The notes under the pieces were generated by a model, which worked only from the letters and a program-made list of their open reading frames with translations, had not been told where the DNA came from and did no database searches. DNA of 39,188 nucleotides from Leptolinea sp. (GTDB taxonomy: Bacteria; Chloroflexota; Anaerolineae; Anaerolineales; Anaerolineaceae), in contig JAAZMZ010000090.1 of the NCBI GenBank assembly GCA_012798535.1, positions 1 to 39,188 of the forward strand, in the 5' to 3' direction. Shown here piece after piece: positions 23,971 to 33,256 of this stretch (position 1 is its first letter; every line of letters starts with the position of its first letter). The position numbers and the translations under genes were made by a program.

Positions 23971-24282
23971 ATGATAAAAAACCAAGTCGACGGCGTAATT
24001 GAAACAGTACGATATGATGCAAACGGAAGGTTAAGCCTGATCCGTGTATATGAAAGACACGGCCCGACCTATTCAGACCTGATACTGTTATCCAGAGATC
24101 AATTAATTGAAAAGTTGCGGAACAAGAAAAAATTCTATGTGGGAAAACGGATTCGTTTGCTGGCAAGCACCTTTGAACTGGCAAGTCCGGTTTTCCTTTC
24201 TCACAGAGCCGGTATGGAATTCATTACTGACCGGCAGGGTTCTGCCACAGGCGATTCCCTGCCGGATGCTCCATTGTTTTAA
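23971..24282 (+). CDS. Small conserved-looking protein of unknown function
   Basis: A 103-aa protein I cannot assign. Visible features are an N-terminal strand pattern (DGVIETVRYDANGRLSLIRVYERHGPTYSD), a basic helix (LIEKLRNKKKFYVGKRI) and a Gly/Asp-rich tail. The order strand-turn-strand, RxYERxGPTxSD, basic helix looks like a small folded cytoplasmic protein, not a chance frame. ATG 23971 is used; TTG 23953 in the same frame is an alternative, and neither has a clear Shine-Dalgarno sequence. It sits 30 nt after tRNA-Pro and 23 nt before the glycosyltransferase gene, so all may share the tRNA promoter. Confidence 0.55.
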   Translation: MIKNQVDGVIETVRYDANGRLSLIRVYERHGPTYSDLILLSRDQLIEKLRNKKKFYVGKRIRLLASTFELASPVFLSHRAGMEFITDRQGSATGDSLPDAPLF

Positions 24283-24305
24283 CCTGACACAACCCCGGGG
24301 ATGAT

Positions 24306-25052
24306 ATGGCTGCTTCAGATGCATCTCCTTTTTTATCCATTATCCTCCCAGTACACAATGAGGAGAAACGCCTGCCGGCTACCCTGAAACAGGTGGATGC
24401 GTTTATTTCCGCTCAGTCTTTTCGCTCAGAAGTCTTGGTTGTGGAAAATGGAAGCATCGATCAATCTTTCGCCATTGCCAGCGAGTTCTGCCGGCAGCAT
24501 CCTTCTTTTTCCGCGTTTCATGAAGATTCGCGGGGCAAAGGATTGGCCGTACGCAGCGGGATGTTAAAGGCATCCGGACAGTATCGCATTTTCTGTGACG
24601 TCGATTTTTCCATGCCTGTGGAACAAATTCTGCGGTTTCTTCCACCTGAAGATCATGGTGCAGACATTGTGATCGCTTCAAGGGAAGCCGCGGGAGCCAT
24701 TCGGTACAACGAACCGGCCTATCGCCATTTCATTGGCCGGATTTTCAATTCCATGGTGCGTTTCGCCGTGCTTCCAGGGATTCAAGATTCTCAGTGCGGT
24801 TTCAAAATGTTCACAGCCAGGTGCGCGGAAGATGTTTTTCAAAAACAGACTTTAGATGGCATGTCTTTTGATGTTGAAGTGCTTTTCATTGCCCGGCGCC
24901 TGGGGTATTCCATCCTCGAAATCCCCATCCCATGGTATTTCAACTCAGACAGCCGGGTGCGCCTGGTGAATGATTCACTGCGCATGGGTCTCGATCTGTT
25001 CATCATCCGCCGGAATGCCAGGCGCGGCGTATATGCCCCGGCAGGCCGTTAG
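24306..25052 (+). CDS. Family 2 glycosyltransferase (polyprenyl-phosphate sugar transferase type)
   Basis: A 248-aa GT-A fold enzyme. The N-terminal SIILPVHNEEKRLPATL, VVENGSIDQS, the RGKGLAVRSGM segment and DVDFSMP (metal-binding DxD-like) match dolichyl/polyprenyl-phosphate glucosyl- or mannosyltransferases (DPM1/ALG5 group). The QCGFKMF segment and a C-terminal basic region without transmembrane helices agree with the soluble type that acts at the membrane face. The sugar donor is unknown. ATG 24306 has only GGGG upstream. The last 20 nt overlap the proposed rnhB start, so the two are coupled. Confidence 0.85.
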   Translation: MAASDASPFLSIILPVHNEEKRLPATLKQVDAFISAQSFRSEVLVVENGSIDQSFAIASEFCRQHPSFSAFHEDSRGKGLAVRSGMLKASGQYRIFCDVDFSMPVEQILRFLPPEDHGADIVIASREAAGAIRYNEPAYRHFIGRIFNSMVRFAVLPGIQDSQCGFKMFTARCAEDVFQKQTLDGMSFDVEVLFIARRLGYSILEIPIPWYFNSDSRVRLVNDSLRMGLDLFIIRRNARRGVYAPAGR

Positions 25053-25689
25053 GATTGCCGCTCCGGCCTGGCCGGATGCGGAATTCGAAAATACTCTCTG
25101 GCAGTCAGGGATAAAATTTGTAGCCGGTGTGGATGAAGCCGGACGGGGAGCCTGGGCAGGCCCCGTTACAGCCGCCGCGGTGATTCTCCCTTCCACATGT
25201 GTCAAACTCTCTGAAATACTCTGCGGCGTACGTGATTCCAAACTGATGACCGCCCGGCAGCGGAGCAAATGGGCGCTCGTTATCCGTCAGACAGCACTTG
25301 CGGCCAGCAGCGGGTGGGCGGATGTGGAAGAGATCGACAGGCTGGGTATTTTCCAGGCAACCAGGCTGGCCATGCTGCGGGCAGTTACGGGATTGCATCT
25401 GCCGGTGGATCACCTGCTGATCGATGCGGTTGTTCTTAAAAATATTGAAATCCCGCAGACCAACCTGATCAAAGGTGACGCGCGCTGCCTGAGCATCGCC
25501 GCGGCATCGATCATTGCCAAAACTGAGCGGGATCACTACATGGAATTTCTGGAAGAAAAATATCCTGGGTACGGTTTTGCCCGGCACAAAGGGTACGGAA
25601 CCAGGCGCCATCAAGAAGCGTTAATAAAAATCGGTATTTCCTCTGTGCATCGAAAAAGCTACGCACCGGTAAAAGCTCTGCTGGTTTGA
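25033..25689 (+). CDS. rnhB: Ribonuclease HII
   Basis: A 218-aa endonuclease that removes ribonucleotides and RNA primers from RNA-DNA hybrids. The signature AGVDEAGRGAWAGPV (31-45) contains catalytic D34 and E35; LLIDAVVL, KGDARCLSIAAASIIAKTERD and the YGFARHKGYGT segment give the remaining catalytic and substrate-binding residues. The start is uncertain: ATG 25033 inside the end of the glycosyltransferase gene is used; in-frame ATG 25015 would add six residues. The stop codon lies inside a small inverted repeat (25681-25706), and a strong terminator follows. Confidence 0.93.
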   Translation: MPRQAVRIAAPAWPDAEFENTLWQSGIKFVAGVDEAGRGAWAGPVTAAAVILPSTCVKLSEILCGVRDSKLMTARQRSKWALVIRQTALAASSGWADVEEIDRLGIFQATRLAMLRAVTGLHLPVDHLLIDAVVLKNIEIPQTNLIKGDARCLSIAAASIIAKTERDHYMEFLEEKYPGYGFARHKGYGTRRHQEALIKIGISSVHRKSYAPVKALLV

Positions 25690-25718
25690 ACAGGTATTCA
25701 AACCAGACAATAGACAGA

Positions 25719-25755
25719 ACAAAGCCAATCCGGGCTGGATTGGCTTTGTTTTTTG
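25719..25755 (+). terminator. Terminator after rnhB
   Basis: A 13-bp perfect stem ACAAAGCCAATCC/GGATTGGCTTTGT with loop GGGCT, followed by a run of six T (TTTTTT): a textbook intrinsic terminator. A second perfect 10-bp hairpin, CTGGTTTGAA/TTCAAACCAG, lies just upstream at 25681-25706. Confidence 0.92.
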
Positions 25756-25776
25756 ACTGTTTATATAAATTGTGCT

Positions 25777-28605
25777 TTATTGGCTCTTTTTTCCGCGGAA
25801 CACAAATACTTTGATCAATTCTGCCGCGATGAATGGAACGATAAACAATGGAATGACTTCCGCCCATTCCACCAGTTCAAGCGGCTGGGTATTGAAGATG
25901 GGATTGAAGAACGGAACATAGACCACCATCATCACCAGCAGGAAGGACGAAAGCACGGCCAGGTTCATCCATTTGTTGGAGAAGAAACCGATCTTGAAGG
26001 TTGAGTAGCGCTCTGACCGGGCGGCGTATGCGCGGATCAATTCTGAAAGGCAGAGGGTAACAAAAGCCATCGTTTCTGCCATGGCGATATTATTCGGTGC
26101 TTCAGCACCCATTCTCAACCCGATGTTGAAGGCGGTCAGGGTTGTGGCCGTGTCCACCACAGTCTGAATGGCCACACCGATGGCCATCTTTTTGTTGATG
26201 ATCGGTTCTTCCGGTGGTCGCGGCTTTCGATCCATAAGGTCTGGGTCACCTTTTTCCGTACCCAGCGCCAGAGCCGGGGCGCCGTCCGAGATCAGATTCA
26301 ACCAGAGAAGCTGGATAGCTGTAAGAGGTGAACCGCGCCCAAACAGGGTCGGCAGGAAGATAATCAGGATCTCTGCCAAATTGCAAGAGATTAGGAAGTA
26401 AACAAATTTGCGGATATTGCTGTAAATCACGCGGCCCTGCTCCACGGCGGAAACAATGCTGGCGTAGTTGTCATCCGTCAGGACCATATCGGCGGTCTGT
26501 TTGGCCACATCGGTGCCAGTGATTCCCATAGCCACGCCGATATCGGCGCGTTTGATAGCAGGGGCATCATTCACGCCATCGCCGGTCATGGCAACAATCT
26601 GCTTGTTGCCGCGCAGAGCATCCACAATACGCATTTTATGTTCCGGTGAGACGCGGGCGTATACATCGGTGGTTTCGGCGGCTTTCTGCAATTCTTCATC
26701 ACTCAGATCATTGATCTGGGCACCAGTGAAAACGGAATGCCCCGGCTGGATCAATCCGATCGATTCGCCGATGGCACGGGCGGTGTTGGGATAATCACCG
26801 GTGATCATTACGGTGCGAATGCCTGCATGGCGGGCTTTCAGCAGGGCGGGTTTGACCTCAGGCCGCGGGGGATCGATCATACCAATTAACCCGACAAAGG
26901 TCAGGTCTTCTTCCAGAGCCTTCAAATTCTCTTCATCGGGGTGAGCATCCACGGTGCGGAAAGCCAGTCCAAGGACGCGCAGCGCGTCTTTGGTCATACT
27001 GTCATTGGCTTCCAGTACTTTGGCTTTCATGGCCTCGTCCATGGGTTTTGTACTCTTGTCATCCATGCATTGAATATTCTTGCAGAGTGACAGAACAATA
27101 TCCGGCGCGCCTTTAACCACGGCAACATAGCGTTCACCGGAACTGGGGTGGTAATAGGGCGAAAAATCATCCGCCGTGGCCTGCATGGCATCATGCAGGG
27201 TGACCATGCGTTTCCGTTCCGAGTCAAAAGGAATTTCCGCCGTCCGAGGGAAGGCATGGTTGACCTTCTTCAATTCGGCGCCGGCTTTAGCCGCCGCTAC
27301 CAACAGAGAGGCTTCGGTTGGATCGCCAATAACCCGTACACCTTTTTCATTTTCCTGGTCCGCCACTTCCAGATGGGCATCGTTGTTTAACATACCCACC
27401 CATAAAGCTGTAGTGGCACCGGGGTATTTTTCAAGATCGGCTTCCTTTCCATCCAGTAGGAATTTGCCTTCTGTGGCATACCCGCTGCCGGTGACTTCAA
27501 AGGTCTTTCCATCAACCCACAGCCGGGTAACGGTCATTTCATTCTGGGTCAGGGTTCCCGTCTTATCAGTGCAAATAACCGTGGCAGAACCCAGGGTTTC
27601 CACGGAAGATAATCGGCGGATAAGAGCATGCCGGTTGACCATTTCGCGCATACCCAACGCCAGACTGATGGTCACAATGGCTGGTAAACCTTCCGGCACG
27701 GCGGCAATGGCCAGGCTGACAGCAATCATGAACTGATCCACCCAGTGCTGCGGATCCAGCAGGTCTGTTGCCCGAATCATACCGGTAACAAAAACCAGGA
27801 CACAAACTGCGATACAGGCATATCCAAGGGTTTTTCCCAGGTCGTCCAGTTTCTTTTGCAGAGGAGTTTCTTCATTTTCAACTTCTTGCAGCATGGTGGC
27901 TATTTGACCAAGCTCTGTGGACATACCTGTGGATGTAACCACGCCCATACCGCGGCCGTAGGAAACCATGGTTCCCATGAACGCACAATTTGCCATGTCT
28001 CCCAGTGGAACCTTGCCTTTAAGTACCAGACTGGAGTTCTTTTGAATGGGCAGGCTTTCACCGGTGAGGGCAGCTTCCTCCACCCTCAGATTCACCGCTT
28101 CGGTCAGACGGATATCTGCCGGAATGAAGTTGCCGGCTTCGAGGAACACGACGTCACCGGGAACAAGCTGGCTGGCCGGGATGGTGATGCGTTTTCCATC
28201 ACGAATAACATGCGCCTCAGGTGAAGCCATCTTCTTCAAAGATGCCAGGGCTTCTTCCGCACGTGATTCTTGAACAACACCCATGACTGCGTTCAAGACC
28301 ACGATCAGTAGAATGGCAATGGCATCCACCCATTCCCCCAGAATACCGGAGATCGCCGCGGCAACCAACAACAGGATGATCACAAAACTCTTCAATTGAT
28401 CGATGACCATTTCCAGGAAAGTTCTTTTAGGAGCTTCCTGCAGCTGGTTGGGCCCATATTTCTCTATACGAGCGGATACCTCGGAGGAGGACAAACCATT
28501 CTCCAGAGACACATCCAGACTCTTCAATGCTTCATCAATGGTCGCTGTACTGTATGATGGAAACTTCTCTTTTTTTATCACTTGATCTTCTTTTTCTTTT
28601 CCCAT
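25777..28605 (-). CDS. P-type (type IIA, SERCA-like) calcium-transporting ATPase
   Basis: A 942-aa cation pump that would export Ca2+ at the cost of ATP. Motifs in order: N-terminal cation-ATPase domain, TGES actuator loop, M4 PEGLPA, phosphorylation site D347-KTGTLT, KGAP nucleotide-binding segment, TGD and TGDGVNDAPA hinge. Calcium ligands known in SERCA are present: Glu in VPEGLP (E309), Asn and Glu in M5 (SCNLAEIL), Asn and Asp in M6 (WLNLISDG), with Ser instead of Thr799. The C-terminal cation-ATPase region has the usual four helices. GAGGT lies 5 nt before ATG 28605. The gene is downstream of glgC on the same strand and converges with rnhB. Confidence 0.92.
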   Translation of the reverse strand: MGKEKEDQVIKKEKFPSYSTATIDEALKSLDVSLENGLSSSEVSARIEKYGPNQLQEAPKRTFLEMVIDQLKSFVIILLLVAAAISGILGEWVDAIAILLIVVLNAVMGVVQESRAEEALASLKKMASPEAHVIRDGKRITIPASQLVPGDVVFLEAGNFIPADIRLTEAVNLRVEEAALTGESLPIQKNSSLVLKGKVPLGDMANCAFMGTMVSYGRGMGVVTSTGMSTELGQIATMLQEVENEETPLQKKLDDLGKTLGYACIAVCVLVFVTGMIRATDLLDPQHWVDQFMIAVSLAIAAVPEGLPAIVTISLALGMREMVNRHALIRRLSSVETLGSATVICTDKTGTLTQNEMTVTRLWVDGKTFEVTGSGYATEGKFLLDGKEADLEKYPGATTALWVGMLNNDAHLEVADQENEKGVRVIGDPTEASLLVAAAKAGAELKKVNHAFPRTAEIPFDSERKRMVTLHDAMQATADDFSPYYHPSSGERYVAVVKGAPDIVLSLCKNIQCMDDKSTKPMDEAMKAKVLEANDSMTKDALRVLGLAFRTVDAHPDEENLKALEEDLTFVGLIGMIDPPRPEVKPALLKARHAGIRTVMITGDYPNTARAIGESIGLIQPGHSVFTGAQINDLSDEELQKAAETTDVYARVSPEHKMRIVDALRGNKQIVAMTGDGVNDAPAIKRADIGVAMGITGTDVAKQTADMVLTDDNYASIVSAVEQGRVIYSNIRKFVYFLISCNLAEILIIFLPTLFGRGSPLTAIQLLWLNLISDGAPALALGTEKGDPDLMDRKPRPPEEPIINKKMAIGVAIQTVVDTATTLTAFNIGLRMGAEAPNNIAMAETMAFVTLCLSELIRAYAARSERYSTFKIGFFSNKWMNLAVLSSFLLVMMVVYVPFFNPIFNTQPLELVEWAEVIPLFIVPFIAAELIKVFVFRGKKSQ

Positions 28606-28774
28606 GATTACCTCGAAAAATTGAATTCAGGCCAATAGACCGCAGCCGAGAACCTTTCACAATAAACTCACCGTTTGTAACAGAAAATTTGCCTGCTGTG
28701 TAAAACGGATTTTTTATAGAAGTAATTAAGACAATGAGTGATGCTTTTCTTACCTGCAAATTGGATACACTGGA

Positions 28775-30043
28775 TCAATCTTTTGATCCGGGTCCGATGT
28801 ACGTACCATCCATAAGGATCGCGTTCTTGGGGATGACCACGATCCCATCTCTGACAACCCAGTTTTCAGAATCAAGATCGGTACCCTGAGGAAATGAACG
28901 GATCACAACGTTCTTTCCAATACAGGTATTTTTATCAATAATAGCTCCTTCGATCTGTGTGTTTTCCCCAATTCCCATTGCGATGGGGGGATTATCATCC
29001 TGATCCGGCTTTGTAAAATAGTCGGCTCCCATGAGGATACTTCGTTCGATCTTCACTCCCTTTTGTATCTGGCTGCGCAGGCCGATGATTGAATCGGCGA
29101 TTTCCGCCTGGTTGATGTAACAGCCTTCTGCCAGCATGACATTTTTCATCTGGCTTTCATACACAGTGGAACAGGGAAGAAAGCGTGTGCCACCGTAAAT
29201 CGGAGCGGCGGGATCAAAAAAATTGAACGGGGGATCAGGTCGGGTTAATGCCAGGTTGGTTTCGTAAAATGATCGAATAGTCCCAATATCCTCCCAGTAA
29301 CCGGTGAAATCATATCCAAACACGGTATGTGTGGTAATTGCCTGAGGGATCACATGACTGCCAAAGTCATCCAGCGGATAATTATTCAAGAGATCAAAAA
29401 GTACATCCGTCCTGAATAGGTAGATGCCCATCGAACCCAGGTAAGGTTTTTCAGGATCATCCCGGCTGGCCAATTCATTCAGCAATTTCGGATCGCGCGG
29501 TTTTTCAGCAAATTCGGTCAGTCGGAAACTTGAATTCCGCTTCAGAATACCGAAGCGGTTGGCTTCATCTTTCGCTACAGGTTGTACGGCAACAGTTATA
29601 TCGGCGTTGTGGTCCCAGTGAAATCTTGCCATGGCGGCATAGTCCATGCGGTACAGGTGATCACCGGCCAGAATCAATACATATTTTGCTCTGGTTGATC
29701 GAATTTCACCCAGTTGCTTCCGGACGGCATCCGCGGTTCCCTGGTACCAGTCTGTGTTTTGCATGGTTTGTTCTGCCGCCCAAATCTGTACCCAGCCTGT
29801 GTGAAAGTTATCAAAGTGGTAATTTCGGGAAATATGGCGGTGCAGGGACACAGAATTGAATTGTGTCAGAATAGCTATTCGAAAGATGTTGGAATTAATA
29901 CAATTACTGATGGGAATATCGATCAACCGGTATTTTCCTGCCATTGGTACTGCCGGTTTTGAGCGCATTTTTGTCAATGGATACAAGCGGCTGCCACGTC
30001 CACCACCGAGAATGACGGCAAGAATTTCATCTTGTGATGGCAT
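28775..30043 (-). CDS. glgC: Glucose-1-phosphate adenylyltransferase
   Basis: A 422-aa enzyme that makes ADP-glucose, the donor for glycogen synthesis. ILGGGRGSRLYPLT, KPAVPMAGKYRLIDIPISNCINS and the AGDHLYRMDY site (catalytic Asp) are present, together with the GTADAVRK and EFAEKP segments. The C-terminal left-handed beta-helix ends YIGPGSKD. The KPAVP.A.KYRLIDIPISNC version resembles the plant/cyanobacterial lineage. GGAG 8 nt upstream supports ATG 30043; a longer reading to 30103 has no ribosome-binding site. A near-consensus promoter lies at 30083-30111. Confidence 0.94.
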   Translation of the reverse strand: MPSQDEILAVILGGGRGSRLYPLTKMRSKPAVPMAGKYRLIDIPISNCINSNIFRIAILTQFNSVSLHRHISRNYHFDNFHTGWVQIWAAEQTMQNTDWYQGTADAVRKQLGEIRSTRAKYVLILAGDHLYRMDYAAMARFHWDHNADITVAVQPVAKDEANRFGILKRNSSFRLTEFAEKPRDPKLLNELASRDDPEKPYLGSMGIYLFRTDVLFDLLNNYPLDDFGSHVIPQAITTHTVFGYDFTGYWEDIGTIRSFYETNLALTRPDPPFNFFDPAAPIYGGTRFLPCSTVYESQMKNVMLAEGCYINQAEIADSIIGLRSQIQKGVKIERSILMGADYFTKPDQDDNPPIAMGIGENTQIEGAIIDKNTCIGKNVVIRSFPQGTDLDSENWVVRDGIVVIPKNAILMDGTYIGPGSKD

Positions 30044-30082
30044 ACACAATTCTCCGATCAGGAATTTAATGTCTTTCTTAAT

Positions 30083-30111
30083 AGAATACTGTTGTGCAAA
30101 CACTATGTCAA
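30083..30111 (-). promoter_or_regulatory. glgC promoter
   Basis: On the - strand, TTGACA (30111-30106), 17-bp spacer, TATTCT (30088-30083), predicting a start near 30076 and a leader of about 33 nt. The rest of the 287-bp divergent region (30044-30330) is AT-rich with no gene. A promoter for the HD-GYP gene at 30331 must be there, but I cannot place it. Confidence 0.8.
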
Positions 30112-30330
30112 CATGACGAAAAGAATAAAAAAAACGTGAATTTTTCCAATATTTCAGGCGTTTTTACTATTTTTTTAAAGGAATCTTGTAGGAATTTTGA
30201 AATAATTGACAATGGTGATAATAGTCGCCGGATGGTTACCCTGTCTGGCCGGAATGGAATTTGGGTATTCAACTCAATGGTTCCATAAATTGAGATTTTT
30301 GGAAGATGATTTGGAGTTCTGAATCCGGTT

Positions 30331-33252
30331 ATGTCATTACGGGCAAAGCTGATCACATTGATACTGGTTCTCTTGCTTCCGACAATCGGATTGATGATTG
30401 TTTTCCACACGAGGATGATATCGGTATATCAGGAGCAGGATAGGGTCTACCAGGTCGGAGTGGTCAAAATGGTGACGGAAGATCTAAGAGACCGGATCAC
30501 CCTGGCCCGTCTGGCTTTGTATGAAGCCAGCCGAAGTGATGCGCTGCGCTCTCCATCTGGCTGCATCGAAAGCCTGAATTCCCTGGTAGGAGACCATTCT
30601 ATATTCAATTCTCTTGTTGTTGCGGATATGGATGGGAACGTCACCTGTTTCAGCAAAGGAGTCGAGCCTCCTGCCAACGTATCCTATCTTCCGGTATACA
30701 AGGCAACGCTGCTTACAGGTGAATTTCAGGTAACGGATATTTATTCCGACAGTTCGGAAGTCGTGCCTGAATTACTGATGGGATATCCCATCCGGGAAAC
30801 ATCGGGAAAAATCCGGGGCGTAATGATCGGCTATTTCAATGTACGTGCATTTTCATCTGCCTGGATAAATAAAGACCTTCCTCAAAATGTGCAGATCAAC
30901 ATCCTAAACCGCAACGGATACGTGATCAATCAATCCAACCCATCAAGACCAGCACGGAATACAGTTCCCGAAGAAATCTCAGAAGAAGTACGATCCAGAA
31001 TCCGACCACTGGAAGAATTTGTGCTGGATAGTATTAGTTCCGATAACATACTGAGAACTTACAGGTTGGCTTCGCTGGATCCCGGAGAAAATTACATTCT
31101 CAGTGTTGGCTTCCCACGGGGAGAACTGATCGCCAGCGCAGAGAGTTTTATATCCGGGAATGTGGCGATCATCTCTCTTCTGATGCTGATCGTACTATTC
31201 ATCAGCTATCTGTGGCTGAACAATATACTGGTTAAACCCCTGGGGATAATCGCCGGGACGGCTGAAGCTCTGGCGAAAGGGGATCTCACAGCCCGAACAA
31301 ACCTTCCCCGGCAAAACGATGAAATCGGAAAACTGGGGGAGATATTTGACCGCATGGCCGGATCACTTGAACTCAGCAAGACGGTGCTTGAAGAGCAAAC
31401 TCTTACAAAACTTGCCTACCAGGATAAATTTTTCCGAATGTTTGAGGATTCTGTCCTTGGCATTTTTCAGATCGATGCGGATGCCAACCTGGTGGAAGTC
31501 AATCCCTCGCTGGTTGAAATGTTTGGGTATTCCTCCGATGAGGAGATGATCAGACAGTTGAAAGGAAATGTCGACAATTTATTCGTTGACCCCGCAGATA
31601 ACAAAGAGGTCATCGAAAAGATCAACCTGCGTTTACCGGTAACCCGGGAATTCCAGTTCAAGAAACGTGATGGTTCACTTTTCTTTGGAAAACTGCACAT
31701 GTGGGGTGTGTGGGATAACATGGGCCATCTTGAGACCATGGAAGGTTTCATAGAAGATATCACCCAGGCTAGAAAAACGCAGAGTCAGTTGACCAAATTA
31801 ATCCAGGCAGTGGAACAAAATCCCATCGGGATCATTATTACCGATGGTAAAGGCCATATTGAATATGCGAACCCTGGAGCAGAGAAAATCTTTGGATATG
31901 AGACAGGTGAGTTGAACGGGATGACCCTTGTCAGCCTGGCGCCAGATGCTATTAAAGATGAAGTCGATATCATGCGCCAGAAGCTGATAAAAAAGGAAAT
32001 GTATCAGGGAGAGATGAGAAATTACAGAAAGAACGGTGAACCGTTCTGGGAAAGGTTTGTTCTTTCTCCCATTATTAATCCGAATGGGAATTCAACCAAC
32101 TCTCTCTGCCTTTTCGAAGATATTTCCGAACAGACCTGGAATAAGAGACGGATCATCCAACAGGTGGAAGAGCTCTCTGCTCTGCGCACCATTGACCTGG
32201 CAATCAGTTCCAACCTGGATTTACAGGCGACATTGAACATCATTGCCAATCTAGCGGTGAAGCATCTCTCCGTCGACAGCGTATCCATTCAACTCTACGA
32301 TGCCCAATTCCATATATTGCATCCGGTGGTGCAGTATGGATTGCCGAATAATCTGCCGGAAAACATTCCTTTCCCGGCAGCGGCTGATCTTTCTGATTGG
32401 GATCTGGTAGAGGAATTTTCCATCCACATTCAAGAAAACTTCTCACAGGAGAGAAACCGGCATCAAATTCCTATTCCAGTCGATGACGAATTTAAGGCCT
32501 GTTTCAGTCTGCCGCTGGTGGCCAAAGCCGAGGTGAAAGGCCTGTTCCTGGTTTTTTTGAAGAGATCTTTCAAACCTGAACAATACTGGCTGGATTTCTT
32601 CTACAACCTGGCTACTCAAACGGCTGTGGCCATGGATAATTATGAATTATTCCGGAATCTGAAGCAGTCCAATACGGACCTCTTGCAGGCTTACGAAGCC
32701 ACCATTGAAGGCTGGTCAAAAGCGCTAAACTATCGTGACCAGGAAACGGAAGATCATAGCAAGCGCACCACCAAATGGACAATCGACCTGGCCAGAGAGA
32801 TGGGTTACCCTGCCGAAGAACTGGTCAATATCAGAAGAGGCGCTTTGCTGCACGATATCGGTAAAGTGGCCGTTCCTGACAGTATTCTGAACAAACCGGG
32901 ACCTCTCAGTGAAGAAGAATGGGTACTGATGCGCCGCCACACGGAAGCAGCCTATGAGGTACTATCCCCCATCCAATTCCTTGCCAAATCGCTGGATATT
33001 CCATATTGCCACCATGAACGCTGGGATGGAACCGGATATCCCCGCGGCCTGAAAGGGCAGGAGATTCCTCTGGCCGCCCGCATTTTTTCTGTTATCGATG
33101 TGTATGATGCCCTCACCTCAGATCGGCCTTACCGGCCTGCCTGGCCGAAAAAGAAAGTAATCAAGTACCTGAAAGATAATAGCGGTAAACAATTCGATCC
33201 TGCCATCGTGGAAGCCTTCTTATCTTTATTGGAAAAACAAAAACTCAAATAA
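30331..33252 (+). CDS. Membrane sensor HD-GYP protein (c-di-GMP phosphodiesterase)
   Basis: A 973-aa receptor-type cyclic-di-GMP phosphodiesterase. The order is: transmembrane helix (about 7-27), extracytoplasmic sensor (about 35-270, Cache/CHASE-like by length), second helix (about 273-293), HAMP, PAS (about 365-480, FRMFEDSVLGIF), PAS (about 490-605), GAF (about 625-780) and C-terminal HD-GYP (about 785-973). Catalytic motifs are complete: H841-D842-IGK, the HH pair 894-895 and GYP at 902-904, so degradation of c-di-GMP is likely. The sensory ligand is unknown. ATG 30331 has only a distant TTGGAG. The next gene starts 4 nt after the stop and encodes the opposing enzyme. Confidence 0.9.
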   Translation: MSLRAKLITLILVLLLPTIGLMIVFHTRMISVYQEQDRVYQVGVVKMVTEDLRDRITLARLALYEASRSDALRSPSGCIESLNSLVGDHSIFNSLVVADMDGNVTCFSKGVEPPANVSYLPVYKATLLTGEFQVTDIYSDSSEVVPELLMGYPIRETSGKIRGVMIGYFNVRAFSSAWINKDLPQNVQINILNRNGYVINQSNPSRPARNTVPEEISEEVRSRIRPLEEFVLDSISSDNILRTYRLASLDPGENYILSVGFPRGELIASAESFISGNVAIISLLMLIVLFISYLWLNNILVKPLGIIAGTAEALAKGDLTARTNLPRQNDEIGKLGEIFDRMAGSLELSKTVLEEQTLTKLAYQDKFFRMFEDSVLGIFQIDADANLVEVNPSLVEMFGYSSDEEMIRQLKGNVDNLFVDPADNKEVIEKINLRLPVTREFQFKKRDGSLFFGKLHMWGVWDNMGHLETMEGFIEDITQARKTQSQLTKLIQAVEQNPIGIIITDGKGHIEYANPGAEKIFGYETGELNGMTLVSLAPDAIKDEVDIMRQKLIKKEMYQGEMRNYRKNGEPFWERFVLSPIINPNGNSTNSLCLFEDISEQTWNKRRIIQQVEELSALRTIDLAISSNLDLQATLNIIANLAVKHLSVDSVSIQLYDAQFHILHPVVQYGLPNNLPENIPFPAAADLSDWDLVEEFSIHIQENFSQERNRHQIPIPVDDEFKACFSLPLVAKAEVKGLFLVFLKRSFKPEQYWLDFFYNLATQTAVAMDNYELFRNLKQSNTDLLQAYEATIEGWSKALNYRDQETEDHSKRTTKWTIDLAREMGYPAEELVNIRRGALLHDIGKVAVPDSILNKPGPLSEEEWVLMRRHTEAAYEVLSPIQFLAKSLDIPYCHHERWDGTGYPRGLKGQEIPLAARIFSVIDVYDALTSDRPYRPAWPKKKVIKYLKDNSGKQFDPAIVEAFLSLLEKQKLK

Positions 33253-33256
33253 GAAG

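Noticed and set aside
28772-28789. GGATCAA/TTGATCC hairpin at the end of glgC as terminator
   Set aside because: The 7-bp stem overlaps the stop codon and lacks a U tract on the glgC strand.
30206-30222. TTGACA and GATAAT as promoter of the HD-GYP gene
   Set aside because: Only 5 bp separate the two hexamers.
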